Below, one piece after another: positions 1 to 11,279 of a stretch of DNA of 64,000 bases (within the stretch, counting starts at the first letter, position 1; each line of letters opens with the position of its first letter). Under the pieces are notes generated by a model. It ran no database searches and had not been told where the DNA came from. It was given only the letters and a program-made list of their open reading frames with translations. A program made the translations under genes and the position numbers. The stretch lies in assembly GCA_905221605.1 (NCBI GenBank), contig CAJNDS010002782.1, positions 72,001-136,000 of the forward strand. The letters are read 5' to 3'. This DNA comes from Symbiodinium natans (lineage: Eukaryota > Sar > Dinophyceae > Suessiales > Symbiodiniaceae).

Positions 1-91
1 CGAATGCCTTAGCCAGCTTTCTGCCCTTCTCATCGCTGTTCTTGCACAGGGACTTGCCGTCGACATAGGTTAGGCCCGTTAGGCCTGACAT
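1..91 (-). CDS. 5' end of an unrecognised gene, running off the left edge
   Basis: On the minus strand an ATG at 91-89 opens a frame that stays open to the window edge, 30 codons. It begins MSGLTGLTYVDGKSLC and goes on KNSDEKGRKLAKAF. The lysine-rich, soluble-looking composition and the lack of stops support real coding. I do not recognise a family from so short a piece. It is the only gene seen on the minus strand and is divergent from the plus-strand gene that starts near 658. The true start could lie upstream through an intron. The frame repeats GGCCTAAC at its beginning, which may be a small internal duplication. Confidence 0.45.
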   Translation of the reverse strand, partial: MSGLTGLTYVDGKSLCKNSDEKGRKLAKAF

Positions 92-657
92 GACTCAGGA
101 TGCCCGTAGGAGTTCCCATCGCACAAGCCTCACAATCAGGCTTCGTTCTGAAAGTCGACTTTTCTTAGGTTTCAGAGGAGCCTGCCTTGCGGCCTCGCAG
201 TCAGATCTGTTAGCTACTCGGGTCTTCCGTTCTTCTGTAGTACTGGCACTATTGATCGACGTGTGCAAGTGTGACGCTAACAAATGTTGCAGAGCACCCA
301 GCTCCGACACTAAAACTGCTGGTCAGTAGAGTGAATCTCACCTCAAGGTGATCTTGGACGGCCAAAAGTTGGACAAGGTCGGATTCGGCAAAGGAGATGG
401 CACGGACAGAATGAGGATGTGGAAGAAAGTGGTGTGCGATGATCCTGGGTTGCATTCGGGGTTGCACAAGTTGCATTGGCTGTCTAAACTCGTAGCATGT
501 TCTGCATCTCCACATCTCATGCTTGTCATGCCAACTGTCGCAAGTGCCACTCGCCCTTCGCCCTTCGGTTCAAGGATGTTCAAGGATGTTCAAGGCCCAA
601 AGGCCAAAACGGTTTTGCACTTTGCGGAGAGCGCACCAGCGGCGGCGGAAGTACGAC
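92..657. other. Divergent intergenic region between head-to-head genes
   Basis: This stretch separates a minus-strand start (91) from a plus-strand start (about 658). It holds no convincing coding frame. A short tandem AAGGATGTTC duplication lies at about 573-592, followed by a CAAGGCCCAAAGGCC palindrome-like stretch. In dinoflagellates such strand-switch regions are candidate transcription start zones for one-way gene arrays; that role is inference, since no TATA-like or other promoter element can be named. Confidence 0.3.
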
Positions 658-1232
658 ATGAACCATGATGAACCCACGACAGTTCTGCACGTCCGAATGC
701 GCGAAGTTGACCGCTGGGAAATGCTTATCCCCTTAGAAATGGTTTTGAAGGTACTGTCTGGCTTGTCGCATGTCAAACACGTAAGACTGTACATGCAATC
801 ATGCAGCCGTCCAAGGATGCTGGCTTAAAACTGGTGGTCGAGGACTACGTCTCAGAAGCCACTATGGGCTCGTGGGTGGATGAAGCTTCAGACAAGGAAG
901 TTTGCAACACCTGCACGTTGCTCGTTGAGAAGTCACCGCCGCGACTTCTATTCATTTTTGATGACAAAGACGGCAAGCGAATGTCAGACGCGCCAGTGAG
1001 GGATGCACTATACCAATGGTCAGATATGATCGTTGGCGGCGTCCAGGCCTTCAAGAACTCCAAAGTGAAAGTGACAGGAGATGCAGACTCCAGCACGGAC
1101 CCAGGCAAGAAAAGCATGCTGACTGGTCCGATGGATGACCATGTGACCTACGACAAGTTTTGGGCCCAGCACCTGAAGTATTGCAAGGACTTCGTCAGAA
1201 ATGCGTTCGCCTTAGTTGGTGCTCCACTCTTT
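658..1232 (+). CDS. Unrecognised protein, exons 1-2 (5' part of gene)
   Basis: Exon 658-750 (start MNHDEPTTVLHVRMREVD) joins exon 816-1232 in phase 0 across a 65-base GT-AG intron (751-815) that has AAGG at both ends. The second exon reads on as acidic, soluble sequence with segments such as GLKLVVEDYVSEATMGSW and RLLFIFDDKDGKRMSD, and ends at a textbook GTAAGT donor (1233). About 170 residues are visible. No domain is recognised. The unspliced first frame runs up to an ATG further upstream, so the start could be earlier. The gene probably continues to the terminal exon at 2674-2793. Confidence 0.6.
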
Positions 1233-1963
1233 GTAAGTTCTGGGCTGGATCATGGGACGGGCAACATGTGCCGAGCATGGTTTTGTGCACGCAGCTGTCT
1301 CTTTACTGGTGCACCCAAGCTTACGCCCTGAGCATGAACCTTGCACACCCCTCCGACGCGACGACTTCTAAACCCGGCTCTGCGCGGCCGGAACCTGACC
1401 CGAGTTTTCAAGGGAGCGCTCGGGCGCTAGAAAGCCAATCGTGTTGTCGTGTCAAAATATCAGGGTCATGCCGGGCCAGTGACAAGGAAAGCTTCGACCA
1501 TCGAAGTATCGAAGTAGACCCCGAAAGCCACATGCTCTGCATCCTGCGAAGGCGACGTAGGGCGGCAGTGTCTGAAAGCTACCGTGCATAGGACTCACCG
1601 GACCCTTGAAGCTTCAAATCCCAGCCCCGAGGAGCCAGTTTTCAGAAACAATGGGCTCCCCAAAGTTTTGAAACCTCCAAACTCGGTCTTTCAGACGGTC
1701 CTGGGCCCTGGGTCCTCGGTAGGCGTTGAGAACGCTCGTGTCCCTGGTCCCTAGCCCAGTTACCTGGAGCTCAATGCGAGGACATCTCTGAGGACGAGTG
1801 CCCCGGTTGTGATAAGTGATGCCCAGAGATGCAGTACCACGGTGACACGTGTCCATGTCACACTTGTGTCCAAGGTTCAAGGGGACCCTCGTTCTGGATC
1901 CTGCCAAGCCTACGGAGGCCCGCTTGGTTCAGAGGGCAGTTCCAGGCTTTGCAGAGCCAGGGA

Positions 1964-2372
1964 TGCACTTCCTTTTTGCAACAGCTGCTGTCCTGGCCTT
2001 GTTGTCCGGCCTTGTTCACGCAAGACCACACTTGTTCAAGGTGTCAACACACACCGTTCGCGCCGCGAAGTCCGAAAGCAAGGCGGGGAGCAGACATCAG
2101 GACAGCCCTCAGAAGCGTTGCTGGAATGGTGTCTGTCCACCCCTGAGCAGGTCACGTGGACAATCGAGCACGACGGCAAGGCCACTGGCAGTCTTACAGC
2201 GCGTGCTGCAATGCGCGCGCAGAGAGTGGCAGAACCGAAAGCCGTTTCAAGTTTTTCTCTACGTCTGCACTCCGAAAGCTCCACCCAAACCCGAGAACGA
2301 CGACGGAAGGTGATGACGGAGATGCATCGGATTGTCCATCAGTCACCCCTGGTTCTGGAGGCGTGGGTGTAG
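1964..2372 (+). CDS. Candidate internal coding segments, two overlapping frames
   Basis: Two frames look protein-like here. One begins MHFLFATAAVLALLSGLVHA (1964), which resembles a cleavable signal peptide, and continues about 50 basic residues. The other, from about 2098 to the stop at 2372, reads EALLEWCLSTPEQVTW and later becomes charged and Arg-rich. They may be separate exons joined by an unrecognised intron or one may be chance. They lie between the two supported ends of the flanking gene. No family recognised. Confidence 0.25.
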
Positions 2373-2673
2373 CAGGATGTCAGACATTTGCAGATCTTGC
2401 TGGGGCTCAGCTTGGAGGGTTTAGGGATAAGGGTTGACGACCTTAAACTCTAAACCCTGAAACCCTCGAGCCCTGCTCGAATTTGCTGTGGCATTGGCAT
2501 GCTGGAATCGTGGCCGTCAAGTTTTGGGTGCAGGGCAGTTCAGCCTTTGAATCACCCGAAAAGATAAGCAACCTTAAGCAGACCCAAAACACGAAATCAC
2601 ACCAAAAAGCCCCCAAGATCCCTGAAACCCCCATCGCCACATTGATGACATGTGAACCTTCCTAAGCTCCCAG

Positions 2674-2793
2674 GGCTGGGACGTGGACTCCACGGGAGCC
2701 CGGATCGCAGGGAAGTCCAAAGCCAAGGAGTTGCAGAAAGCCGTCAACGAAATCATCGTCAAGGCCAGGGGAGAAGGGGAGAATGTCATTTAA
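2674..2793 (+). CDS. Terminal exon of an unrecognised gene
   Basis: After a pyrimidine-rich CCTAAGCTCCCAG acceptor the frame reads GWDVDSTGARIAGKSKAK followed by ELQKAVNEIIVKARGEGENVI and a TAA at 2791-2793. It is too short and lacks a Met, so it is only visible by reading frames directly. The amphipathic helix and charged tail look like a genuine C terminus. It is probably the 3' end of the gene that begins near 658, with exons between not resolved. Confidence 0.5.
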   Translation, partial: GWDVDSTGARIAGKSKAKELQKAVNEIIVKARGEGENVI

Positions 2794-3085
2794 CCTCCTT
2801 AACCTCACTGAGCACCTTCGTCTCCTTGCCTCTTATGGAGCTTAGAGTACCAGGCCAACAGCTGGTTCGGCTGAGACTTGGCGCCCTTTTGGAAAGCTCA
2901 GGCGGGAAGGCAGAGCACGATAGAGTAACATTGCCTACAGTGCAAGGCATCGGGAAAGTTCGATCCCGGACTAGCCCCTACTACAAGCCCGGATTAGAAG
3001 GCGGTCGCAGTTTTCAACCCTTTCGGAAATGGCTTGCAAGGGCCCCGCGTTAGATGAAGCTTCAGTCGACTCCTCTTCCGTTCCC

Positions 3086-3337
3086 GCTCTCATATCCTCT
3101 CTCATCCTCTCTCATCCTATATCCTCTCTCATCCTATCCTCTCGCATCCTCCGCTCTCATCCTCTCTCATCCTCTCTCATCCTCTCTCATCCGCTCTCAT
3201 CCTCTCTCATCCTCTCTCATCCGCTCTCATCCTCTCTCATCCTTTCTCATCCTCTCTCATCCGCTCTCATCCTCTCTCATCCTCTCTCATCCGCTCTCAT
3301 CCTCTCTCATCCTCTCTCATCCTCTCTTGCTCTCTCG
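3086..3337. repeat. CT-rich minisatellite (10-base unit)
   Basis: About 25 copies of CCTCTCTCAT with variants CCGCTCTCAT and CCTATCCTCT. One strand is almost pure pyrimidine. Open frames across it only translate the repeat (SSLILSHPLSS) and are not genes. Confidence 0.95.
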
Positions 3338-4135
3338 CCACAGTCGGCAACGCTCTATCAATCTTTACGGAGCATCAGAGCCCTTACCCCGCTTTGTAGG
3401 GGCGAGGGGGCTGAGAGAGCTGTGTGACACTTCTTCACAGCATTCGCGCCGGATCTGGACGATGTTTTTGCGACTTCACAGGTCGAAAAACAATCATTCC
3501 GTCACCTTGTTGCTTGTTCGTTTATTGACACTCCTGTAATGTTCAGGGCTTTTTTGTGGTCAGATCAGGCATCGATTTTGCCTGTTGGTCGGATCAGGGC
3601 TCCGGATTTCCTACTGGTCTCAGAAAAAACTTATCGGCCGGGCCTGTCAAAGGCGGGGTTGCTACAAGAAGTAGGCCCAGTTCGCCGTTCGTGGCGCGGC
3701 GGTTTGTAGAGTTCAGAAAGTCCAGTCGGCCGAATATTAGAAAGCACCACCATTGGAATGCATTCGCGCAGTTGCCTCCCGCAGAGCGCCCGGGCACAGA
3801 AGGTGCCTGCAATCGCTTCGCTTGGCAATCTGCCAAAGCTAAAGTAGCTAGAGTGCGTTTGCTTGGCAACCCTCTAGTGTTGTTCGCGATGATTCTTTGA
3901 CTTTTGCCAGAGCTGGAAATCAGATCCTGGTGATCGCAATGCCGACCTCGAAGCAGAGCGCTTCCGACGTGTCAGGTCCAGTCAGCAAGGTCCCGTAGGA
4001 GGATCAAGCAGACATCGAGCACGGCAAAGCATGGAGCAAAAGGCTGTGCAGTTTTTCGGAGCCCGAGTGCCAGCAGAGTTTTCAGGATGTATGCAGCTTT
4101 GAGGGTGGCACATCAAGGCACATCACATAGTCTGA

Positions 4136-4381
4136 CTCCGTGGATGCATCTTCTGTGGCACACAACGGCGCGGTTGCAGCACGCGTGAAGCATGCTATAT
4201 TCAAGGGTTGATCTGCAGCAAGATTTGGACCGAGGTGCCTGCAGCTACTCCGCTTGTTCCCTTTGTCTTAAAGGGCCCCCCGCCGAGCTGCACCAAGGAG
4301 GACCCTCGACGAACCTTTGTGGACTGCTACCAGCTTTGCTTGACTTACGTAGGCTATTCCGTCGAAAGGTCCAGCATCTAG
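4136..4381 (+). CDS. Candidate exon, unrecognised
   Basis: A Met-less open frame runs from 4136 to a TAG at 4379. Its most protein-like part reads GLICSKIWTEVPAATPLV, then GPPPSCTKEDPRRTF and VDCYQLCLTYVGYSVER. Codon choice is GC-rich at third positions as in the recognised exons. Likely acceptors are the CAG motifs near 4180 or 4218. No family is recognised, and its partner exons are uncertain. Confidence 0.35.
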   Translation, partial: LRGCIFCGTQRRGCSTREACYIQGLICSKIWTEVPAATPLVPFVLKGPPPSCTKEDPRRTFVDCYQLCLTYVGYSVERSSI

Positions 4382-4789
4382 CGCGACAATGAAGAAGAAC
4401 AAAAGTCTGAAGAATCACCAAGCTGGCGAGATGTTGTGGACATGTTGAAACCTCTGAAGGGTCACCGGTCATCATACTCTTAGAACTGCTTCTTCGGGTG
4501 TCCAGGACCGCGTGAAAGCGCTGAAGTATGCAGCTGTGGTGCCACCGTCTGCGAAAAAGGCCAGTAGCAGTCTGCGTTTAGGAACCTTTTTATGATCCGG
4601 GACCTTCGCCGGAACAATCGAACAGCAAAGGCTCGCGTAGGCCTGTTTCCACCTCCAAGCTGGCTTGTCTAACATGTCTAAGATGTCGTCAGTCGATGTC
4701 AGTCGTGCAGATTTATGGATCCAACAGACATTCCTCCCAGTCGCTGCACCGGGCGATCGCAGCGCTGCCAACGAGGCAGAGGGCACACC

Positions 4790-5196
4790 AAGCTTTTGCC
4801 TTCATCTACTTCCCAAACGCGGGTTTCCGTTATTACCTGATGAAAGGGTTTGCCTTGTATCAGCAGCGACTCTCCAGGGAAGTGCCAAAACAAGTGCGGA
4901 TTGTTGAATAAAGGGCCGGAGCGCATCGGCAAAAACACTTCGTTCACGGCCTGCTGGTCACATATCGCCAGTCTTCAGCTCGAGGCCACGCCCTCGGGCC
5001 ATCGATGGTGGGCAGGTCACGTGACAAGCCTGTCAATGAACAGAGCGTTAGCAAGTTTGTTTTTGGTTGTGCGCTTGTTCAAGAAGCTACCCTTACCAGA
5101 AAGGACTTCTACTCATTCTACTAGCTCAAGAAAAGGTATCCCCAGGCTGTGGTGATGCTGTTCGATGCTTCGCATGAGCGCGTATTCGGAGGATAG
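4790..5196 (+). CDS. Candidate exons of an unrecognised gene, with an in-frame TAG
   Basis: Two protein-like stretches occur. The first (about 4790-4911) reads FIYFPNAGFRYYLMKGF and ALYQQRLSREVPKQVRIVE then TAA. The second (5044-5196) reads VSKFVFGCALVQEATLTRK and DFYSFY, hits TAG at 5122-5124, and continues in the same frame as LKKRYPQAVVMLFDASHERV. The TAG could be the end of an intron (acceptor CTACTAG) or a disabling mutation. Further coding-like sequence (VVEQWPDLCGCLFKLHQDIK) follows at about 5455-5523. No family recognised. Confidence 0.35.
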
Positions 5197-5658
5197 GTGA
5201 GACCTGGGTATTACCATTTGTCTGTAGTCCGGCTTTGTTTGCCGCATTTTCTGCCGACATTCAGTGCCCCCCTCTGCGTGCATGCGGAGCAAAACGGGTG
5301 CTCTAAAGACAGGGTGCCCTCAGTGTCTCACCTGCATTCGCAGACCGTCGGATCACTCGCGCCGGTCTTCGGGCTGCAAAACCGGATTTGGACTGCTGGA
5401 TCGGGTTATATCGGGTTCGTGTTTCTTGGATTCTTCTTGCTCCGTGAAGGCTGTGTCTTGCTTGGTCGTAGAGCAGTGGCCAGACCTCTGCGGTTGTCTG
5501 TTCAAGCTCCACCAGGATATCAAGTGAGCAATGCCTCGACATAAACATTGAACACTGCTGCGAGCCTGTCAGGCCAGTCTCCTACAGTACCACCGTCGAA
5601 GCACTGCCGCTTCACATTGTCTATGCTTGTTGCAGATGGAAAGACCACCTAGTCGGCC

Positions 5659-6354
5659 ATGCTTCGGCTTTCGAGATTTTTGTACGACCCTCGTCGGGAC
5701 CTCAGCTGCGCCGAGCATTTTGAGGCTCGCAGTAGATTCACAGGACCACGGCCGCTGAGGTCGTGGCACCGTGATCATGTTCGGCAACCGCAAGGTCCGC
5801 TGCACCTAAGAAAAGTACTTGGCAATGGAGTTCGGTTCTTTGTGGGAGAAGTCTCGTGCAGAGGCACTTCTTTGTGTGTGATGTGTCTGCCTGTGTCTGC
5901 ATGTTTCAAGCTTCCGCCTGCAGAGCTACGGCTTTATCGCCCCTGATGCTGGCGGCCCCGATATCTTTGTGCACAAGAGGCCAACGCAGAGCTTCAACGC
6001 AATTTCCTGAGACGGTTCCAGCCTGTTGTGACCTTTGGAAGCTTCTTGTCACTTCAACTTGTCAGGGATGTCCGCCGCGATGAACATGGAAGGTCCCGCA
6101 AGAGATTACCAGGTTAGCAGTGTGAGCACGGGACTGTCAGGCGAGTGGCCTTGAAGGAAGGCGAGCGCGTCGAGTTCGAGTTGCAGCCGGACTGAGCCCT
6201 TGTGTGCGATGGCTTTTGGATGCCTTGACCTCACGCTGTTTCCATTGAGCACGGTGTTTTACGGTGCTTGCAGGAACCCGGCAAGGATGGGCGGCCAGTA
6301 GCAGTAGATGTCGTTGCGGCGACCTCAGACTCGGCACTTTTGAAGACTCCTTGA
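5659..6354 (+). CDS. Cold-shock-domain nucleic-acid-binding protein
   Basis: Four exons join in consistent phase: 5659-5850, 5924-5979, 6141-6189 and 6274-6354, giving 125 residues. Residues from about 56 form one cold-shock domain: VRFFVGE then SYGFIAPDAGGPDIFVHK, which carries the RNP-1 like YGFI and RNP-2 like DIFVH motifs, then VALKEGERVEFELQ and GKDGRPVAVDVV. The family binds single-stranded RNA or DNA. About 50 Arg-rich residues precede the domain (MLRLSRFLYDPRRD...), which could be a mitochondrial or plastid presequence. Introns begin GT (5851), GC (5980) and GA (6190); all end AG. The first lysine/tryptophan strand of the domain is shortened, and the loop after DIFVHK is very short. 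Identity is firm; the start and location in the cell are inference. Confidence 0.85.
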
Positions 6355-7170
6355 AAGATGCGCTGAACAGTGTGCGTGAGCATGCCCTGTAATTGAGTAT
6401 TCGACGTGATTTGCATGCAAAGATTCGGCACTCACATCCTTCGTGTTCGGACTCGGGGTTGGGCTTGGGCTTAGGCTTGTTTCAAGGGTGTCCTGCGTAG
6501 GTTCGAGGAACTTGGCATACACGGCAGCTTCTGTTGGAAGAACGATGACAGCAACCTCCACCACAACGGCTCCCGCAGTCACATGAGACAGCGTGGTTTG
6601 TGAGAGCCAACAAGAGGAACCCAGCCAATCCAACAGCTGCGATGGCAGCACATAGCAGGAATGTCAACAACAGCATTCTCATTACCGGCAGTACAAACAG
6701 TTTTAATGCTACGCGACCCGCCTCCCCGCCTCGGCCGGGGCGTGGGTCCCCTTCCAGGAATGCTAGCGTTTGGGAGGGTTGGGCCGGGGGGGGATGGGGC
6801 GGGGGTAAAGCAAGGTGGGTTTTAGCAGCACCGAAGAGGTGATGGGGTACACTGTTGTGCCGTCCCATACGGTCGGCCCCAAATTCCCCCTACTCCTGGC
6901 GAATCAGAATGGAGGTGGCGTACCTGCTTGACCCCCCCCAGACTCCTATGGCCAGGCCTCGCCGGATAAGACAGAAGCGAGGAAAAACAGCATCGATCAC
7001 ACATTGGCCAAGCAAACAATGTAAACACATAAATTCGGCAGGCAAGCCAGCAGGCAAAAGCTTCTAAAGCGTGCCAAGCCACGGGGCTTCTGGGGTGCTT
7101 GCGACTTGAGGTCATTCCTCCCTAGCGCAGAAGGCTTGGCGGCTGGAGTTGGATTTTTTCTGTGCGACAT
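6355..7170. other. Non-coding, partly G-rich spacer
   Basis: I see no supported gene. The stretch 6715-6810 is strongly G-rich (GGGCCGGGGGGGGATGGGG), and minus-strand open frames through it are Pro-rich composition artefacts. Confidence 0.5.
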
Positions 7171-7550
7171 CAGCCCCTGCTAGTTGGAGCCCTTGGAGCC
7201 AGGTCTTCGTGCGGTGACCTCGCGACTGAAAAGGTGCATGCGATCATTGCGCAAGCTCCGCAGAGGCTGTGTGAGACAAGGCATCTCAAGCGTCTGAGTA
7301 CGTTGTTGCATGTCATGTGCGACAGTTCGGACTGATCAGCTTCAGGAGGTGGTGCCCTGCTGCGAGCGCGGGCAGCTAGTTGGAGGAGCAAAGCAGAAAA
7401 CAAGCTCTACAGGGTTCCAGATTTCTTCTGGCCTCCCTGCGAGCTATTGCGATCCCAGACTACGTTGCAGACCGCAGTGCGCTCGACCAGCATGAATCAG
7501 AAAAAAATCTTCGTTTGTGCGAAGTGCATGCTTTTGTCGGACATCAATGA
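7171..7550 (+). CDS. Candidate exons of an unrecognised gene
   Basis: An open frame from about 7171 to TGA at 7333 reads GDLATEKVHAIIAQAPQRL then CETRHLKRLSTLLHVMCDSS, a helical pattern. A second, in another frame from 7380 to TGA at 7548, reads LEEQSRKQALQGSRFLLASL and RAIAIPDYVADRSALDQHE. Both look like true helical protein rather than noise, and an AG acceptor precedes each. The helical run could be part of a CID- or HEAT-like fold, but I cannot name a family. Joining donors were not identified. Confidence 0.35.
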
Positions 7551-9393
7551 AACCGTCATGGTCTCCGTGGTTTTAGCTGCTAGGCATCACTTGGAATCCA
7601 TCTCGGACACACCTGAAATTCCGTGCCGTGTGATGAGTGACGTGCTCCCAGGGGTAGAAAGTTGATCTGGAAAGGCCTTCTACTCACGACGCGTGGCCCA
7701 TGATCAGTTTCTACTCTAGTCAAGTAGGCCACACAGTGTCTTCTTCAGAAATTTCTGCCGGTACAGAACACACATGACTGTGAAATAGCAGTCGTATTCG
7801 CACTCGCCTCTTATGGAGCCCAGCCCTGAGCTTGACTAAAGTGTGCTGTCACGACTGTCACGGCATCAGAACTCGTCACGTTTGGTTCACCTGGGGCAGC
7901 TCAGGGCCTCGGTGCGCCGGGCTCGAGAGGAGGGCATTCCGGGAAGCATTCCGGCATGTTCCACGTGAATCTTACGGCAAAGACTGGAGCTTTTGGTTTA
8001 CGGCTGTTTCCTGGCGAGGTCACCAAAGGGGGTGGTAGGGGCTTGAGGAATCTTGAGACGCCAGGAGCCGCTTGCATCGCCAAATAGTTCTCCACGCGCT
8101 CCAGAGGTGCGGCAGATTGCGGCAGCCAGTGTCACTGAGAGCGGAGTTGCGATGCGAGCCAGACGATGCCATACGATGCATAGGAAGCTTCCGCTGCGTT
8201 TCAGTGACACGGCAGCTGAAACAGCAGCAGAAGATGAACCTCTGAAGACTATGCACTTCTAAATTTTGAAAAGCCCCCCCCAGACTCTATGCCCTCTGAA
8301 CTGTTGCCGCAGACCTTTCAGTCCTCGCACCTCGAGGCTGCGCAGGCCTTTGGAAACTTTGGAGCCACAGATGTTCTGCATTGGTAGGGCTGAGGGCCTT
8401 AGGGCGGCTCAGGGAGTTGGTGTTCTGGGTTCAGGGGGTGCCTTGGGGTCGGGAAAGATTTGCGAAGCTGGCGCAATGCGGGAGTCCCCCCACATGCCAG
8501 CGGAGGCCATTCAGAGACTGGTCTATGTGCGGGATGAGGCCTTGGAATGCCCTGCAACTCCAACTCAACGCAGCTTTGAGAGTATGGTATAGATTCATAT
8601 TCATACTGGTAGGGTAGACTTGCAAGAACGACCTGGGCCTCGCAGAGTTTCAGGGTTTGCTGTAGGAGCCTCCACCGCTCTCAACGAGTTTGAGAGGTTG
8701 TACCAGCTCGGGAGAAGCTCATTGCTGCCCGTCGGACGAATGAGGCCAAGCTGTTGTTCGCAGTTTGGGGTTTGCTCTGAAAAATTTCAGCTTCTCAGGT
8801 CTTTCCTAGCTTTCAGGGGGGGCCCCTATGGGTCACACGTGGTCACGGGGGCTGCTTTTGAAGCATCAGACGAGAGTCTTGTCACTTTCCAGGCTGCAGG
8901 CTTCGAGGGCTTCGCGAGGTAGCTCGCTGGATCATCTGGGCAAGGTTCTACGGCCATAGTATGGTACGGTAGACTACCCAAGCTCAGGAGCAATCCAAGA
9001 AGTAGCAGAGCAAAGTAGCCACAGTCAAGGCCCATAGCCCCAAATCAAGGTTGAGCATCCATGTAGGGCAAACCTCAAACCCTCGAATCTTCAGCCGCAT
9101 CACCTCAGCCTGATTGCAAAGACTCATGCCTTTTCTGGCAGGCTCTGGGCGAAGTCGGTCGCAGAAGGCTGCTGGGGTCCCGCTTTGCATACGTGAGCTG
9201 GGCTCCAGTTTGGAAGCCCTGGCAAAGATGCTTGGAGGTTTCGGCTTTTCGTGCTTTTCGCGGCACTGGCGTCTTCGGGATCTGGAGCAAACCCAACTTC
9301 TCTTTGATGCCATGTGTTTCCAAGCAGCGCATTGTAGCTCTGGCCGGGTGTCAGCCCCAAACCTTAATGCCAGTATACGAGCAGTTCACACTA
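7551..9393. other. Spacer with no firmly supported gene
   Basis: A short exon-like stretch at about 8695-8770 reads VVPAREKLIAARRTNEAKLL in one frame, which may be coding. Otherwise I see only short frames with no consistent coding signal. Confidence 0.3.
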
Positions 9394-9397
9394 AACC

Positions 9398-9470
9398 CAC
9401 CCACCCACACACACACACACACTGGCACTCACGCACGCGCATGCGTTCGCGCACGCGCACGCGAACCCGC
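9398..9470. repeat. CA / CG alternating purine-pyrimidine microsatellite
   Basis: ACCCACCCACACACACACACACTGG is followed by alternating GCACGCGCATGCG-type sequence. The alternation of purine and pyrimidine over about 70 bases favours left-handed DNA in principle. Confidence 0.85.
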
Positions 9471-10199
9471 CAAGCCGTCTGCTTGACAAGCAAACCACTG
9501 CTCGAATCTGCTGCTTTCTAGGAATGGCACATAGACATGTATTTACGTTGATATTTTGACTTGAAGTGAAGACTGAAGACTGCTAAATTGAAGATGCCCT
9601 GGGAAGGCTTTCGTCAATTCACTTATCCGGATGTCTTTAGTCTTCAAGCTTCTTATTTCAAAAAACTCACAACATGTTTTTTCTCAAGATGATCTCCCCT
9701 ACTTTGCCTTACCTGTTTTTGAAGAAGTATTGCCTTTTTTTTTTCAAAACCACCATATCCACTTCAAGCGCCACGGCCGTTGGAATCGAGGGCCCCCCCC
9801 CCGCATATCGGTCAAGAACAGCCGACCCTCCACAACTCTGCCCAGTCTGCTTCCTCGCTCCCAGCACGAGTCCACTGTCCGGCTCCACATTTGCGCCAGG
9901 TTCTAGCTCCATTCTCTCCCACGACCTCTGTAGGGTCCGCAGAACTATCAGTGTGAAGCGAACGAAAGTTACTTGTATGAAACTTGGGTTTGGAGGTAAA
10001 ATGAGTCCGCTGCGTTTTTGTTGCTTTCTCTTTCACTTGACATGCAAATATGTCTTCCGCATCTTGAATCTATGCTCACTTGTGCCATAGTTATATGTGC
10101 TCGAAGTATTTCGACTATTTTGTCGTAGCAAAAGAGGCTTGCCATGGCAAGTTTTGTAGGGGATGAGGTGGGCTGGATGGGACACTCACCTTCGACGAG

Positions 10200-11195
10200 G
10201 AAGTAATTATGTAATAATTAATTAAATCATAATTAATTAATAAATAATTCATACTTAATGATAATTAATTAATAACGACAAAATGATTTAATAATTAAAT
10301 AAATAATTAATCATAATATATTATAAATTAATTAGTCGTGGAAAATCGTGGAAATTAGTTAATAATAATTAATACTTAAATAATAATTAATAATTAATGA
10401 ATAATGAATAATGAATTAATTAATAATTCATAATTAGTTCATATTTAATAATTAATTAATAATAAATCAATTGATAATTATTACGTAACCACTTAATAAT
10501 TAACTAATCATCAATTAATAATTAATTAATACTATTAATGATGAATCATTAATGAATATTGAATGATAATTTATTAATAATTAATTAATAATTAATTATT
10601 TAATTATTTAAAAGTACTGAATTCAAGAATTAATTCATAATTGAAATATAATTAATTAATAATCAATTAATAATTAGTTAATAATTAATACTTAATTTAT
10701 AATTCATTAAATAAGAATTAATCAATCATTAAATAGTAAATAATTAATACTTAGTTTTTATTATTTAATAACTAATTAATAAACAATTAATTGTTCATTG
10801 ATAATTAATAATTAATAATTAAGCAGTTCATAATTAATGGGTTTAGGTTAGGGTTTACGGTTTAAGGATAAGGTTTAGGAAATTACGGTTTAAGGTTTCA
10901 AGGTTAGAATTTAAGGTTTCGATTTTAAGTTTTAAGGTTATCGCTACTGGCCAGCGAATTAATTGTTAATTATTTGTCAATGAATTAATTGAATTAATTA
11001 TTAATTAACAATTAATTACTTCATGATTAATGAATGATTAATGAATTAATTAATATTAATAATTAATTCATAATTACTAATTAATCAACAAATTAATAAG
11101 TAATAAATGAGTTAACAAGTAATTAATAATCAAATTATAGTAAACCATAAAAAAACTATTAATCAATAATGAATTAATAATTCATTATTATTTCA
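10200..11195. repeat. AT-rich block of TTAATTAA-type sequence
   Basis: About one kilobase built from AATTAATTAATAATTA-like words, with scarcely any G or C, in a window that is otherwise GC-balanced. It is interrupted at about 10838-10945 by a degenerate TTTAGGG-like stretch (GGGTTTAGGTTAGGGTTTACGG). It lies inside the transposon described at 9980-11620. No coding frame. Confidence 0.9.
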
Positions 11196-11279
11196 TTAAG
11201 ACTTATATGCTGTTGCAAATCATGCTTAGGCTCCTCTGCCACCCCTAGGGGTTGCAGCAGGGCTATAGAGATGCCGAAA

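Noticed and set aside
3029-3539. Overlapping plus-strand frames of 132 and 161 codons
   Set aside because: They translate the CT minisatellite.
5113-5130. CATTCTACTAGCTCAAG resembling the spliced leader
   Set aside because: The match is confined to GCTCAAG and lies inside a coding-like frame.
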